Positions 1 to 11,062 of a stretch of 60,000 bases of DNA are shown here, piece after piece. The translations under genes were made by a program, and so were the position numbers. Source of the DNA: Zygnema cylindricum (lineage: Eukaryota; Streptophyta; Zygnematophyceae; Zygnematales; Zygnemataceae). The notes beneath the pieces were generated by a model, which was not told the origin of the DNA, ran no database searches, and saw only the letters and a list, made by a program, of their open reading frames with translations. Location: NCBI GenBank assembly GCA_037447655.1, contig JBBHKE010001378.1, positions 64,001 through 124,000 on the forward strand. Direction: 5' to 3'. Position 1 is the stretch's first letter. Each line of letters starts with the position of its first letter.

Positions 1-215
1 GTGAGAGGCAATCAACAAATGTCACTTATCAAATCAGACAGCAAGGCAATCAGCTCCAAAGTTTACGAGAACAGTGGGAGAAAGGGAGTTAATAAAGACA
101 AAAACCTACCATCCGAGAAGGGAGTCACAGCCGAGCGTCTCAAAAGTAGTTACCGCTTCAGAGTCCAATCTCTAGTAGGCTTCGAATCCTCCACCTTCCC
201 CATCTATGAAAACCA

Positions 216-1855
216 TCACAAGGCGGGAGCAAAGTCATCACAGATGATGAAGCGCTCACCCCATTTACTCATATTTTTATCTTTGATACTCACCCCATTT
301 TTTGAACTTTCCTCACTCTCTCCCATGGAATTCTTTCCTCTATCACTTTCCATTTTTATTCCCAATAAATATTTCTCTTCCCCTAAACCTTTTATTAAAT
401 ATTCCTCTTCTCCCCTATCGTTTAAAACCCCCTCTAGTTTTACTACTCCCCTTTCCTCCAAATCCGTTGAAGTCTCCCATTCCAACCGTATTTCTGTTTC
501 CAAAATATTTATAGAATTATCCTCTTTATTTGTATTTTTTCCTTTTTCATTTTTGTATCCTAGATCTGACTTTCTCATTCCATTGTCATACTTTTTACAC
601 TCCTTGACATCCTCATCATTCCTAACTCCCTCAAGCACCTCCCTTCCCTTTACTTCCCTTATACCTCCAAAAGCACACTGTTGCTTTCGTGGAATTTCTG
701 TGTACATTTCTCTCTTCTCCATTCTACCAATGTGGAGAAGCTCTAAGATTTTTTTATCCTCTTTTTTCTCTTCCCTTTCTTCCTCCTCATTCACATTCCA
801 ACTTCTAAGTTCTTCCAAACAAGGACACTCCTCCATATAGTGACCCTGTTCTCTACAAAAGAAGCAAACACCCTTTTTCAAAGCTCCCCTTTCTTTTCCT
901 CTCCCTCTCTTTCCACCAAAAATCCGATAAGGTTTACCTTTGTCTTTCTTCCTCTCATCACGCTTCCGCTCGTCACCGACGTTCCTCTCATTACGCTTCC
1001 TCCAATCACCACCAGCTGTAAATGCATTCACCCTGTCACTTCCCCTACAAAGCTCCAAAGTGCTTTCCCTCACAAGTATTATCCCCATGGTAAAGCTCCA
1101 AGTCCATGAGGAGCCACCTATTGCCTGCATACGACAAATGATGTTTTCGTACTCATCTGGGAGTTTCATGAGTAGTGTATTAATCTTTCTTTCCTCGGAT
1201 TTTACATATCCCGCACTAGCAAGCTCAACATATAACGCAGCAATATCATTACAAAACTCTATATGTTACCGCCTTTATAAACATAGGCCTCTATTTCCTG
1301 TTTTACTAACTGCTTTCTCTGAATAGTCTCACTCTTATAAATCTGACTTAGTGTTTCCCAGATTTCCAAAGACTTGGTTAGACTTAAAAGAGTGATAGCT
1401 ATGGACTTAGACACATATCTAAGTATGAGATGTTTTGCTATAGTGTTTTTATACTCCCAAAATTTACTATCATTTTCTTCAGTTTTACTTATAACCCCTC
1501 TAAGTGGAACTGTGGTGGAGAGCATAGCTCCCCTCACCACAAGTGTCCCTTTATCCTTCTCTCCTATTTCCCCATCCACGGCAAGGTTTTTCCCTTCACC
1601 TTTTGTTGCATCTGAACTCTGGTTGATATTTTGGGCAGCCTTAGATGATTCTCCATAGTAAGCTCCTGTAAAGCTAGGTGGTGGACATCTCACTTGTCCC
1701 GAAACGATTCTCCATAAGTGCTTCTCGAAAAGCAACCCCTCCATCGTAAACTCCCAATAAGTGAAGTCTGTTCCATCGAACATAGGCACCCTAGATGGTG
1801 GGCCCATAACCTGAAATTCTATGGGCTCCATTGCCCACAGAATTCGCAGATCCAA
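216..1855 (-). pseudogene. Copia-A gag remnant with extended C-terminus
   Basis: This is the Gag of a copia element. The N-terminal part (1,855-1,259) begins with the family signature MEPIEFQVMGPPSRVP and carries the UBN2-like Gag core ending in AYVYKGGN. A frameshift near 1,260 leads to a second frame (1,169-216) with MKLPDEYENI and a CCHC zinc knuckle CFFCREQGHYMEEC (C-x2-C-x4-H-x4-C). After the usual EIPRKQQCAFGG, where relatives continue into the protease, this copy continues for about 150 charged residues with no D-S/T-G-A motif. A stretch KYLLGIKMESDRGK resembles the reverse-transcriptase segment KYILGIQMERDRGK of relatives. I infer a gag-to-RT deletion or a gag-only derivative. Confidence 0.75.
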
Positions 1856-2629
1856 AAGAAGTTAATCTAGAAAGTGCCAACTCCAAGTTGATATAAACCC
1901 AAATGAATGATCCCTTCACAATAAAAACCCCAATACACCTTCACCCCTGTGAAGAGAAGACCTTCTGTGTGCTCAGTTCCACCACAGAATGCAAAGTTAA
2001 ATATGTGTTTTGGACAATATTCCCCACTTTGACTTTCCCACTGAATAAGTGCCACCCTGACACGGAAAGACTCTGACCGACTACACCCCTGTGTAGCTTG
2101 TACTCCCTTGAGTCGGCAGTAAAAAGAATCACTGAATTTGCTCACCGGAGCATTAAGTTATGGCTGGTCAAAGATGACCTGTATAGTTACAAGCTCTCTT
2201 AGAGAGAGGTACCTAAATATTACTAAGTCTTGGTCTGCCTACTCACGACTACCTACTACTAAACCCTAGTCCAATAGGAACACTATAAAGTACAAGAAGG
2301 TACAATGGGCGATGTACTTATTGTACATCCATTGTACGACAAGGTCTACAAGGTGACACATGTCAAATCGGAAGCCATGGTTCCTCCTCCCATCTTCTCC
2401 GGTATCAAATAATGTGGCGCCACATGGCACCGCGTGACGCTATCTCCGTATTCCGCCAAAAGCTCACTTCGCGTGGCGGCTCTAATGCCGGGCGTTCGAT
2501 CAAAACATATTTTACACGGTAAAGATTCGCGTACATGCATGAATTGCTCCTTTTGGTTAGTCTGCTGTTAAGTAGCTGTTGCGTTAATGTTTATATATCT
2601 TTGAAACCCGTCACGTGTATCGTTTTGGT

Positions 2630-2706
2630 AACGCCCTATTGGATAAGGCTTACGTCTAGATAGTGAACCATAGACCCAGGTTCAAATCCTGTCCAGGGCG
2701 TATTTT
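2630..2706 (+). other. tRNA-like Pol III module in the E1 LTR
   Basis: GCCCTATTGGATAAGGC (2,633-2,649) closely resembles the D-arm/A-box of plant tRNA-Arg. GGTTCAAATCC (2,679-2,689) fits the B-box consensus exactly, with 29 bases between the blocks as in a tRNA. TTTT follows at 2,703-2,706. The acceptor and anticodon stems do not fold, so it is tRNA-like and not a functional tRNA gene. It lies antisense to the E1 LTR, at the same place as the modules in the other Copia-A LTRs. Confidence 0.6.
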
Positions 2707-2790
2707 GGTCACCTATTTGTTTTTTTCCCTATTTGCCTATTTCTTTCTGACTATGGGGGCAGCCATGGCTATCTCTGTGAAATTTGTTGG

Positions 2791-3284
2791 AACTTTGGCA
2801 GTACGGCGCTAAGTTTTACAAGAAAACGACAGAAAAAAACCCTTACTTATGCACATGGGGACACACCCTTAGTGCTGATAAGTTTTTCGCCACTTAAAAC
2901 ATCTTTTCTCCGTAAACACTTGTCGTATTTTGGATCAAACGGTTGCAATTTAAATCCAAGATATGGGCAAAGATGACGCTAACTCAGTTTTTGGCCGTCA
3001 GATAGGAATCTGACATCAAGCCTATACGGACAAAACAAAGTCGCCTGTACGAACATTTTCACTCGCGCGAAGTTGTGAATGTTTGCCCATAATTTTTCAT
3101 GAATCTTTTCCGATACGTCGTCAGAATCGGATAAAATTCGAAAAAACATCGGGGAAATTATGCAATCTACAAAGATTCGCTAAATCTTTGAAGTTATTCG
3201 ATAATTCCTCGAACAATAATATTACAGGAATGGAGATTGCGATACGAGTCACACCGACACGAAAGAAACATAGGTTAAGGTAAC
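2791..3284. repeat. Unclassified repeat R4, copy 1
   Basis: No gene is seen. Bases 2,865-2,960 align at roughly 70% by eye with 22,775-22,880, sharing a ttagtg...ccactta...acacttgtcg...gga pattern. It is probably a dispersed repeat or an old non-autonomous element; class unknown. Confidence 0.4.
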
Positions 3285-4830
3285 CTTCCATCAAGCGTTC
3301 CTAGTAATTGTACGGTCACGTTTACTGCCAGTAAAATTTGTAACACTTTTCTATCAGGTCGTGGCAGTAAAGCAAAAATTGCTTACGTGTTCGATTTCAA
3401 ATGGTACCACATAGGATCCTGCCGAGCCGGCCGAGAATATTGAAAGTTTCGAAAAGTACAAAATTTTGACTGCGTATCTATACGGGTGGACGCCGATTTT
3501 AAAATCTAGTAGCGTGACGCTAATGTACAACCTGAACGGAGATGGAGGAAATGGCATGTATTGTACTGTACTTGACTTTGCACATTTAAAAAGGAGGCGT
3601 GACACAATGTCCTACAACCAAGTTTTTGTCTATACTTGATTGTGCACATTTATAGCGGAGGCGTGACAGGATGTCCTACAAGATTTTGTCGTCGAACAGG
3701 GTGCCTTCGACGTCAAACGGTACACGCCATTTGCCACATATAAGTTTATGGCTTCACGTCTGTCGTGGATCGACTCTGGTATTACAAGTGGACGAATACA
3801 CGCGTCCAGTAAGCACAAATTGGCCTCCTGAGGACAGTTAGAGGACACAGACACGCCAGGTCCTGGATAGAAGGGGCGTTTGCGTCGAGAATTCAAAATC
3901 CGACTGTGGGAGTTTTCGCCAAAAAGTCTGGAGAATCTTAACGAATTTCTAGTCAACATGTTTTGTAAAAAAAGAAAAAACAGTACGGCCTAGTACGGAA
4001 AGGTACTTTCTCCAGTAAACAACCCCGCTTTTCGCCTGATGAAAGGTTACCCTAAGGGTGAACTTGTATCAGGCGCCGACAGCAATCGTACGGATACGTT
4101 TACTAACAGTAATATTTCGTTCACTTCTCCATCAGGTCGCGTCACAAGGAATCTATCGCGTACGTGCTTTCTTTCGATTGGATGCACGTGGGTTCAAGTT
4201 CTGACGATGAGCATAGTCAAAGATTCCAGAAGCACAATTTCTGAATTCGTATCCGTATAGCCATCGCATAATTAAATCACATGAATGCACAATTTGTACG
4301 ATCGTGTTTTGTCTTTAAATAACTATTTTTTCGTTCTTATTTCGTCGTAGCGCCGCAAATTCCGGATGTCAACGGATGATGGAGGAGGCGTCACGGCACA
4401 TTTTTCGACAAAGATTTTCTCGTGGTTTTCGTTAGGATTTGATTCGCCCCTCTGTCCGAAGGCGTGTGGCATATGATCGAATGAGCGTGGCGTATGCCAC
4501 ATGAGGGGCTTTTATCATGGATCGCACATGACTATTCCACGCGTTAACATTTTACACGTTTAGTTCCTAGCTAGTCTGGACGGTTGAGGAGAGTCGCCAG
4601 ACACTAGACCGAAGGAGCGTTTGTTTCGAAAACACATAATCGGACGGTCGACGTTGTCGCCAAAAGTTTGGAGAATCTTGACGAATCTCCAGTAATCATA
4701 TCTTATAAAAAAAATATATACTGTACGGCTATGTACGAATGAGCTGGACCTGTACGAAAATGCATTTTTTACAGTAATGAACCTCATTTTTCGTTTGATG
4801 GAGGTTCACCCTTAGCGTCAGACTTTTTTA
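3285..4830. repeat. Imperfect tandem repeat, about 775-bp period, two units
   Basis: Unit 1 starts near 3,300 and unit 2 near 4,080. Matching landmarks are gtacgg-acgtttact-cagtaa-atcaggtcg (3,310 and 4,088) and gccaaaa-gt-tggagaatctt-acgaat (about 3,920 and 4,660). Units are diverged (about 65-75% by eye). No protein family is recognised in any frame. Confidence 0.5.
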
Positions 4831-5943
4831 AGCTTTCCGTTTTTCTTAGTTATATTCTGCCCAAATCATTGGGCAGGTTATAAAATTTCGATCGTGCTTG
4901 AATTTTTATTTTCATTGGCCAATGTTTTTAAAGTTTTTTTTGGTTTTGTTCGGATTTTTGTTTTTTTAAAGACCGACCAACATTCTCCTAAAATAATGTC
5001 ACTATCAGAATGACGGATCCGTACACTTTAGGAGATTGTGAATCAAAATGTTTTTCAAAATTTTATTGTCGACGTGTGCAAAACGACAAAGTACCATAAC
5101 AGACAACAGTATATTTTTTTTTAGATTCTGATATAATATGAGTTAGTTTGTATAAAATCGCAAAATCTTTATTACAAAAATTGCGAATGGTAATAAACTA
5201 ATAACCATCTTTGTACAAAAGGGGTAGAAAGAATAAAACAGCATTATAAAAACGTTTACAAGGCCGCACGTGAGAATACCCATTCCCATTTGTCTCGGTA
5301 TTAGGTTTAACCGTTTAAATAACGCCGAACATTAAAAGTTAAAACGCTAAAAACCCGAACTAAAACAAAGCAAAAAAGAAGGAAAGAGAACAAAAAAGGG
5401 AAAGAATTGCTGACGGCCAAAGACGTCGTTTAATACGAATGCCGGCCGTTAAAGAAAGTGACGGCCGGGATTTGTTTCGACGACTCCGCTGCCAGTTAGA
5501 ACATGAGAAAATCCAGAAACATTTTTTGTTTGTTTTTACTACTGTTTTGTCGCTTGTGAGTTGCAGGTGTTTCCCGTTTCTTGAGGGAGGTTTTTTTTTT
5601 CTAGCCACAGTAAAATGTTTTTTTTCGAAAAGGGCAAATTTAGATGTCGGAAATTTGGGAAATGGCCACTTCAACGACGCCATTTCTTGTATGTTGAAAT
5701 AAGTCAAAAAAAGGTGGAGGTTGGAGGACCAACGAGGGCGTTGTGATAACTAAGTATGTTTGTTAAAAAAGAAAAAATAAAAAGCATCGGCAAAAACTCG
5801 GGGTTTCTTAATAATTGTTTTTTTGAGGTGTTGAACATTAGCCATCATATAGCCAAGGATACATATTGATATTGACTTATTCTTACATTGGGGAGAACTA
5901 ATAAAAAGACCTGAAAAATAAAAAACATACAAGGTGTTCAATT
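4831..5943. other. Intergenic, no gene recognised
   Basis: AT-rich sequence with short homopolymers. Overlapping frames at 5,360-5,707 are open on both strands but match nothing I know and look like chance. Confidence 0.5.
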
Positions 5944-6425
5944 CCTACTAAGACTCAAAGTTAAATACGGGGTTATGGATACTTCTAACCTAATTCCCAA
6001 TACAGTGTGGACATGGTTGACTTCCTGGAGTGCTGAAATATTGGGAGGCATGTGTGTTAGCACTTAAGGCGACAACTGTCGATAACACTATGAGACTTAG
6101 TTGCACCAACATTCCCCTTGTTAAGATAGAAGCCATATTCCCACTTACATTATTTTGGTCACATTTTAGTCAATTTTCCTTCATGTTTGGTCATGTGTTG
6201 GTAATATCAAATACGGGTAACATGACCAAAAGGTGACCGAGATATAACCAAGCATGAAAAGATGCCTAGTGATGTTATGTGGTCTTTTTACGCAACAGCG
6301 TGTATAGTAAAATAAACAAAAACATGATGCACTATACCGCCCAACACTTGGTGAATTATTAGGGCTAATAATCTGTTGTACCCAGCTACGCTAAAATGAG
6401 TTTACCCACATGGCTCATTTTTTAG
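5944..6425 (+). repeat. Dispersed repeat R2, copy 1
   Basis: A 482-bp sequence repeated in the same orientation at 13,806-14,272 with only scattered differences and one ~20-bp indel near 6,363. Both copies end in an inverted repeat, CTAAAATGAG ... CTCATTTTTTAG, giving a terminal hairpin. No coding capacity. The hairpin before a TAG end recalls Helitron or MITE ends, but class is unproven. Copia-B starts immediately at its right edge. Confidence 0.75.
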
Positions 6426-7084
6426 TGTTGGGATATTGTCGTTTCGCGGTATGTCTGCGAAGCGTCATTCCAACTTGTATTTGTTTGACGTGAACAGTCG
6501 CGTCATCATACAAAAAGTACGATGTCGTTTCGCGCGAGTACTTTTGTTATTCGGGAACGAAATGTTCTATTTCCTTTCGCGTCACTTCTTTGTTTCGTGC
6601 GCAGGTGTTTCAATTTGCGTGCAGGTGTGTTCGTGAAGCGACACGTGTTTAAGTCAACGTTAAGAGTTTGTGGTTTCGAAGGAAGAAGCGTGTGCGCCTT
6701 CCTTCGTGGAACTTTCATTGAAGAGTGCACAGTCAGCTAGGGACAGACTTCGTCGCTACGCTAAGTTCTACTTGTCGTTTGTTGTTGTCTCTTAGTGCAG
6801 AGTAGCGAGTATATAGGCAGCTGTGTACATGTGCAGATATCTAATGAATTAATTAATTCTATCTTACATGATTGAATCATAGATTTGATATTGAGTAAGA
6901 GATTATTTAGAGAGGATAGAGAAGAGAGAGAAGAGAGAAGAGATGATGTAAAGAGGCTTCGGCCAAGAACACTTATAATTCTTTTTGGATGAATATTCCT
7001 CTTGTCTTTTATGAGCTTCCGCTGTGTAATGATTTATGTTTTGTGAATTATTTTAAGTGAAACTCTTTTGTTCAAGATCCTTCA
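6426..7084 (+). mobile_element. Copia-B 5' LTR
   Basis: Starts TGTTGGGATATTG and ends CCTTCA, fitting TG...CA termini. TATATAG at 6,810-6,816 is a likely TATA box. The next bases (7,085-7,098, attcgtatcggagc) match the usual plant copia primer site TGGTATCAGAGC at 10 of 12 core positions. Confidence 0.75.
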
Positions 7085-7249
7085 ATTCGTATCGGAGCTA
7101 GTGCTTCGAAGATAGAGAGGGAGCGCATGGGGAGGAAGAAGAATAGAAATACACCTTCCCCTATGTCGACTTCGAAGAGAGCAAGAGAGTTCAGTTTTTA
7201 GGGTTCTCAATTTGAAGAGACCCGGAATACGGAGAAAAAATTTGAGTAA

Positions 7250-8991
7250 ATGTTTGATACATTAATGAGATATGTAGATTCACGATTTCAAACTCAATCT
7301 AGTGATAAAAAAGAATTTGCTTCATTTCAAGCTGCCGATCCATTCATTGGAGGAGCTAATGAGAGTGTGAGAAAAGAGAGAATTAGGAAAGGTAAAGCAA
7401 AGATAGAGGAAGATTCAGATTTTGAAGAGGCATTGGATAACGAAGATGATTATAATATGTCGGGGAAATCCGTGGCCTTTAATGGCACCAATTATGCGGT
7501 TTGGAAGAAATTTATTACAAATCAGCTTATTCTTAAGAGGCTTTGGAGGTTTGTCAATGGAGAGGAGAAGATATCAACGGAGAGCAAGGCCGTGCTCAAT
7601 GGAGATTGAAGGATATTGCGGCAACGACCGGGTTGATGAAGAATTGCACTTCTTCCGTGCTTGATCATTTTCTCGCTCACGGCACGGCCCATGAGTGTTG
7701 GCAAGCACTTGAGGAGCAATATGAGAAAGGCGTTGAGAACAAGGGTCAATATGTTTATACCGACTTTATGAATTTTAAAATCAAGTCAAATGAATTGATG
7801 GATGATGCCGTGAAGCGCTTCAATATTATACTCGAGCAATTACTCAACAATGGCCGAGTTATCTTGGATGCGGATAAGTTAAGCGTTTTTCTTAATGCTT
7901 TACTGGAGAAGCTTTCCCATCTTAAAGCTATTTTACGAGCGAAGGCGGATAACACTTTCGGATTCACCGTCAACTTTATCAAAATGTCGGAGGGAACTCC
8001 ATCGGCTTCTTCAAGTGGAGGAGGAGGAGTTCTCAACTCTACTACTCCCGAAACCCTAGATCTTAACTATGCCGGTGGTAGAGCAGGTGGTAGAGGAGGT
8101 GGCCCGAGAGGTGGTGGAGGTGGCCGAGGCAAGAAGAAGGAGCAAAGACGTCCATCGAAGGTCCATTCGGATCTTTCCAATGTGACATGCTACCGGTGTA
8201 ACCGGCTTGGACATTTGTCTTCATCTTGTCCGGATAAAGATAAGCAATGTCATTTTTGCGGTAAGTGGGGGCATACGATCCCTCAATGTTATGCAAAGAG
8301 TGGAGATTCTGGAAGTGGAAGAGGAGGTAGTGGAGGTGATAGAGGCACCCGAGGTGGCGGCCGAGGAGGTGGCCGTGGTTACGGTAATGCAAATTGCTTT
8401 TACTATGGTAATGAAACCGGTGATGATTTTCCTGTTCTTAACCTTACCCTTGATTCGGTAAGTAGTGGAGGAAATTTGGAGAAAGAATGGATTATTGATA
8501 CGGGGGCATCTCACCATGTTTGCACGGATGCCACCTTGTTTGATGACATGAGAGAACTTACGGTTCCAAAGTTTATTACGGTTGCAAGCGGCCATGTCAT
8601 TTCGGTTGGAACGGTTGGCACGGTTCGGCTTGATCTTCTTTCATGGGATAATGATGGGAAGGAGAGATCGACGGAGTATTGTCTACAAAATACTCTTTAT
8701 ATTCCAGACGGTTCGGTTAATTTGTTAAGCATTCCACAAATCCAAAAGAGTGGTGGAAGCTTACTTGCGAGAGGTGATCAATCTATTGAGATTTGGAATG
8801 AGAAAGGGATTGTAATTGGAGAAGGAGTTGTGACGGATGCGAATCATAGTCGGCTCTTATGGAGGAGGCCGAAATCTAAAGTTCCCACCGAGGGAATTTC
8901 ACATCAAATTTCAGAGTTGAAAGGTGATCTAACCTTATGGCATCACCGGATGTGCCACACATCCGAGGTAAGTTTGAAGAAGATGATTTGA
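7250..8991 (+). pseudogene. Copia-B gag-protease with frameshift
   Basis: The first ATG (7,250) opens a Gag frame with FNGTNYAVWKKF and LKRLWRFVNG. Near 7,590 the frame shifts and continues to 8,991. In order this carries the Gag core (to about 7,980), a Gly/Arg-rich linker, two CCHC knuckles (CYRCNRLGHLSSSC and CHFCGKWGHTIPQC), a second Gly/Arg block, and an intact-looking aspartic protease site WIIDTGASHHVC (8,488-8,523). The pre-integrase motif LWHHRMCHTS follows before a stop at 8,989. The frameshift and the stop make it non-functional as it stands. Confidence 0.85.
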
Positions 8992-9215
8992 CATTCTTCG
9001 GTGAGGGGTTTGGACCTCGCATCCGGTGAGAAGGTGAATGGATGCGGAGGATGTAGCAAAGGACGTCAAATTCGGAAATCCCATCCGAATAAAGACATCA
9101 AGCATTGAGCTCAAAGTCCTTTGGAGGTTGTCCACATCGATCTTTGTGGGCATATTAAACCCGAGACAATTGGAGGTAATAAGTATACTTTGGTAATTGT
9201 TGATGACTTCTCTCG
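8992..9215 (+). pseudogene. Copia-B integrase N-terminus, truncated
   Basis: Same frame after the stop: GCGGCSKGRQ (the CxxC half of the HHCC zinc finger), another stop near 9,107, then VVHIDLCGHI and YTLVIVDDFSR, typical of the first strand of a copia integrase core. Only the first catalytic Asp region is present before the chimeric break. Confidence 0.75.
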
Positions 9216-9427
9216 GAAGTCCTAAACACCATTTTAAAGCCAAACACATGGACATCAGACTCAGCTTTGTTAGAGAGAAAGTAGAAAACAAAATAATCAG
9301 TTTAGAGTACAGACCAGATAGTGAGATGGTAGCAGATATGATGACCACACCTTTGCCTTCCCTTAAGCTAATTTTCTGCGAGAGAAGTGTGGTCTGAAAT
9401 TAAAGATTGACTAGAAAATAAGGGGAT

Positions 9428-10450
9428 TGTAGAAATCGATGATTCTTTTAGTATTTTCTAGGACTAAATTGGAGTACAGAAAGACGCCGAGGCAATCTGC
9501 CTCTAAGTTCTCTCTCCAACTCCCACACTTGTTGTAGTCACTGAGAAGTTTAAGAAGAAGCCAGAGCCATGGCTACCTAGGCTATCCAGAGGTTTACGGG
9601 AAATAGATTAGTTGATTTACGGATAGGTAGTTTATTTGCTAATAGGGAAGGTGTCGGAACCAGGAATTGATCTTGGTATGTATCGTCCCTTAGGTCGGCG
9701 GTAGCAGGTAGACTTATCCGTTAAGTCTAGAATAAGTGTTACATGATATAGGGTTTGATATTTATTTAAATGTTACCACGTAGGATAATTCATTTAACGA
9801 CAGCTGTTTACGGAATACATAGGCACAGTTATGTAAAAGTACGGATTACAGTATGGATACAAAACGAGTACCGCGCATTGTTTTTCTTTTACGAAACAAA
9901 TATCGCGCAGGTTTTTATGACGACTACGATTGAAATCTACATTCAATCGTACGACCGGGAAAAAAGCCGAGATCACGGAAGAGAATCTCAACGGTTTGTG
10001 GTCATCGCCAATTCACATGACACATGGCACGATTACGTTGGATCGCGGCATCTTCGGGGATTACGGGGCCGAATTCGGATATGACATGTGACGACATTTA
10101 GGCCATGTCGTACAATTTCTGTACATAAAGTACACCGGCAGGTGTACTTTTGTTTACGACAGTGCTATATGATTGGTGGCGTACATCAGTAGATAGAGTT
10201 TTAGAGAGAGATAGGACTTAGAAAAATTCGGTAGATAGGATCCTCTCTCCCAAAGAGCTTCTGTACAAAAGGTCAACTTTGACCCTCCATAACTTACTGC
10301 TTAGGGGAGCAAATTCAAAGATTCTTTTTGATATCAACTCAAGGGAGTCGTGCCTTCACAATGGTGAAGGTGGTTAGAGTTTTTATCTGCCAAGGTGGTA
10401 GTTATTCTTGCTAAAACACAAAGGGGTCACGGTTATCTTAGAGGCTTATT
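9428..10450 (+). mobile_element. Copia-A LTR, 3' end truncated
   Basis: Begins right after the polypurine tract. A degenerate antisense tRNA-like module lies at about 9,655-9,735. The leader hairpins are present in weakened form, for example ctgccaaggtggtag near 10,389. Confidence 0.75.
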
Positions 10451-10768
10451 GGGAGTGAAGAAGGAGGAATGATGATCTTAGAGGATCAAATGAGTCCAGG
10501 CGAGAGAGAGTTTATGAAGTCTATCCCTTATAGACAGGTCGTAGGAAGTTTGATCTATTTTATCAATTATACCAGGCCGGACATAGCGGCAGCTGTTGGA
10601 GTTCTCAATAAGAGTCTTAATGATCCTAGAAAGAAAGACTGGGAGGCAGCCAAGAGAGTCATGAGATATCTGGTTGGAACTAGAGGATTATGGTTGCATT
10701 TGGAGGGGAGAAAAGTGATATCACCACTTGGAGTGATGTCAGTTATGGGGATGCATATGAGCCAGACC
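10450..10768 (+). pseudogene. Copia-A reverse transcriptase fragment
   Basis: Encodes the post-YVDD part of a copia RT: EREFMKSIPYRQVVGSLIYF, TRPDIAAAVGVLNKSL and WEAAKRVMRYLVGTRGLWLHL. It has no catalytic motif and ends abruptly at about 10,768. It begins exactly at the broken end of the LTR with shared ggga, suggesting a microhomology junction. Confidence 0.8.
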
Positions 10769-10776
10769 CTTCTTAC

Positions 10777-11062
10777 GTGATTTGGGAGATATCTCGGCGG
10801 CCAGAACTTTGGCAGCCTCGGACAATGTAGGGAAATTTTTGGGAGAAAAGACACGCGGCGGTGGGGGAGTCTGTTGTCTCTCGGGTCGTTTTGGGGAAGT
10901 CTCAGCCGTAACGGCAAAAGGCATCATTCTCTTAAGAAACTGCTCGATGTTTAAAGGAGAGGAAAAAAGGATTGATTCCTCGGGCCCCTGTGACTCTTCC
11001 TCTAATGCAAACGTACCGTGACTACCCTGCTCCTCATATCTGATTTCGGGAACCCTTTTTTC
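10777..11062 (-). CDS. Possible host exon, function unknown
   Basis: An open frame of 95 codons on the minus strand is bounded by a plausible acceptor (GCTTAG before 11,062) and a good donor (CAC|GTAAGA at 10,777-10,771). It encodes acidic sequence, then FLKRMMPFAV, a QQTPPPP run and KNFPTLSEAAKVLAAE. I do not recognise the family. The FPTL-type motif appears in several RNA-associated proteins and in LINE ORF1 proteins, so it could be a host exon or a transposon remnant. No neighbouring exon was found. Confidence 0.3.

Larger units (their letters stand above)
1..2790 (-). mobile_element. Copia-A element E1, truncated (5' LTR plus gag)
   Basis: This Ty1/copia fragment reads leftward. Its LTR runs from 1,812 to about 2,790 and is followed by the primer-binding site at 1,801-1,811, which complements the anticodon arm of initiator tRNA-Met, and then by gag. 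No protease, integrase or complete reverse transcriptase follows before the window edge. The LTR 5' end is lost near 2,790, just past the shared gcagccatggct motif at about 2,760. It belongs to the family of E2-E5, shown by the shared Gag start, the terminal hairpin (1,816-1,843) and the tRNA-like module (2,630-2,706). Confidence 0.8.
6426..9218 (+). mobile_element. Copia-B element, 5' half
   Basis: This second, distinct copia family has a 659-bp 5' LTR (6,426-7,084), a primer site resembling the complement of the initiator tRNA 3' end, and gag-protease plus the start of integrase. Integrase breaks off near 9,218, where Copia-A RNase H sequence begins, so the rest of the element and its 3' LTR are missing. 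Confidence 0.85.
9219..10770 (+). mobile_element. Copia-A fragments: RNase H tail, LTR, RT piece
   Basis: Copia-A sequence joined to Copia-B. RNase H C-terminal codons (KHHFKAKHMDIRLSFV, 9,221 on) lead to a polypurine tract aaaataagggga (to 9,426). An LTR then runs from 9,428 (TGTAGAAATCGATG) to about 10,450, its last ~60 bases missing. A reverse-transcriptase fragment follows (10,450-10,768). The order RNase H-LTR-RT cannot come from one intact element, so this is a rearranged or recombined locus. Confidence 0.8.

Noticed and set aside
2630-2706. Functional tRNA-Arg gene
   Set aside because: D-arm and B-box fit, but acceptor and anticodon stems do not pair and the copy sits in an LTR.
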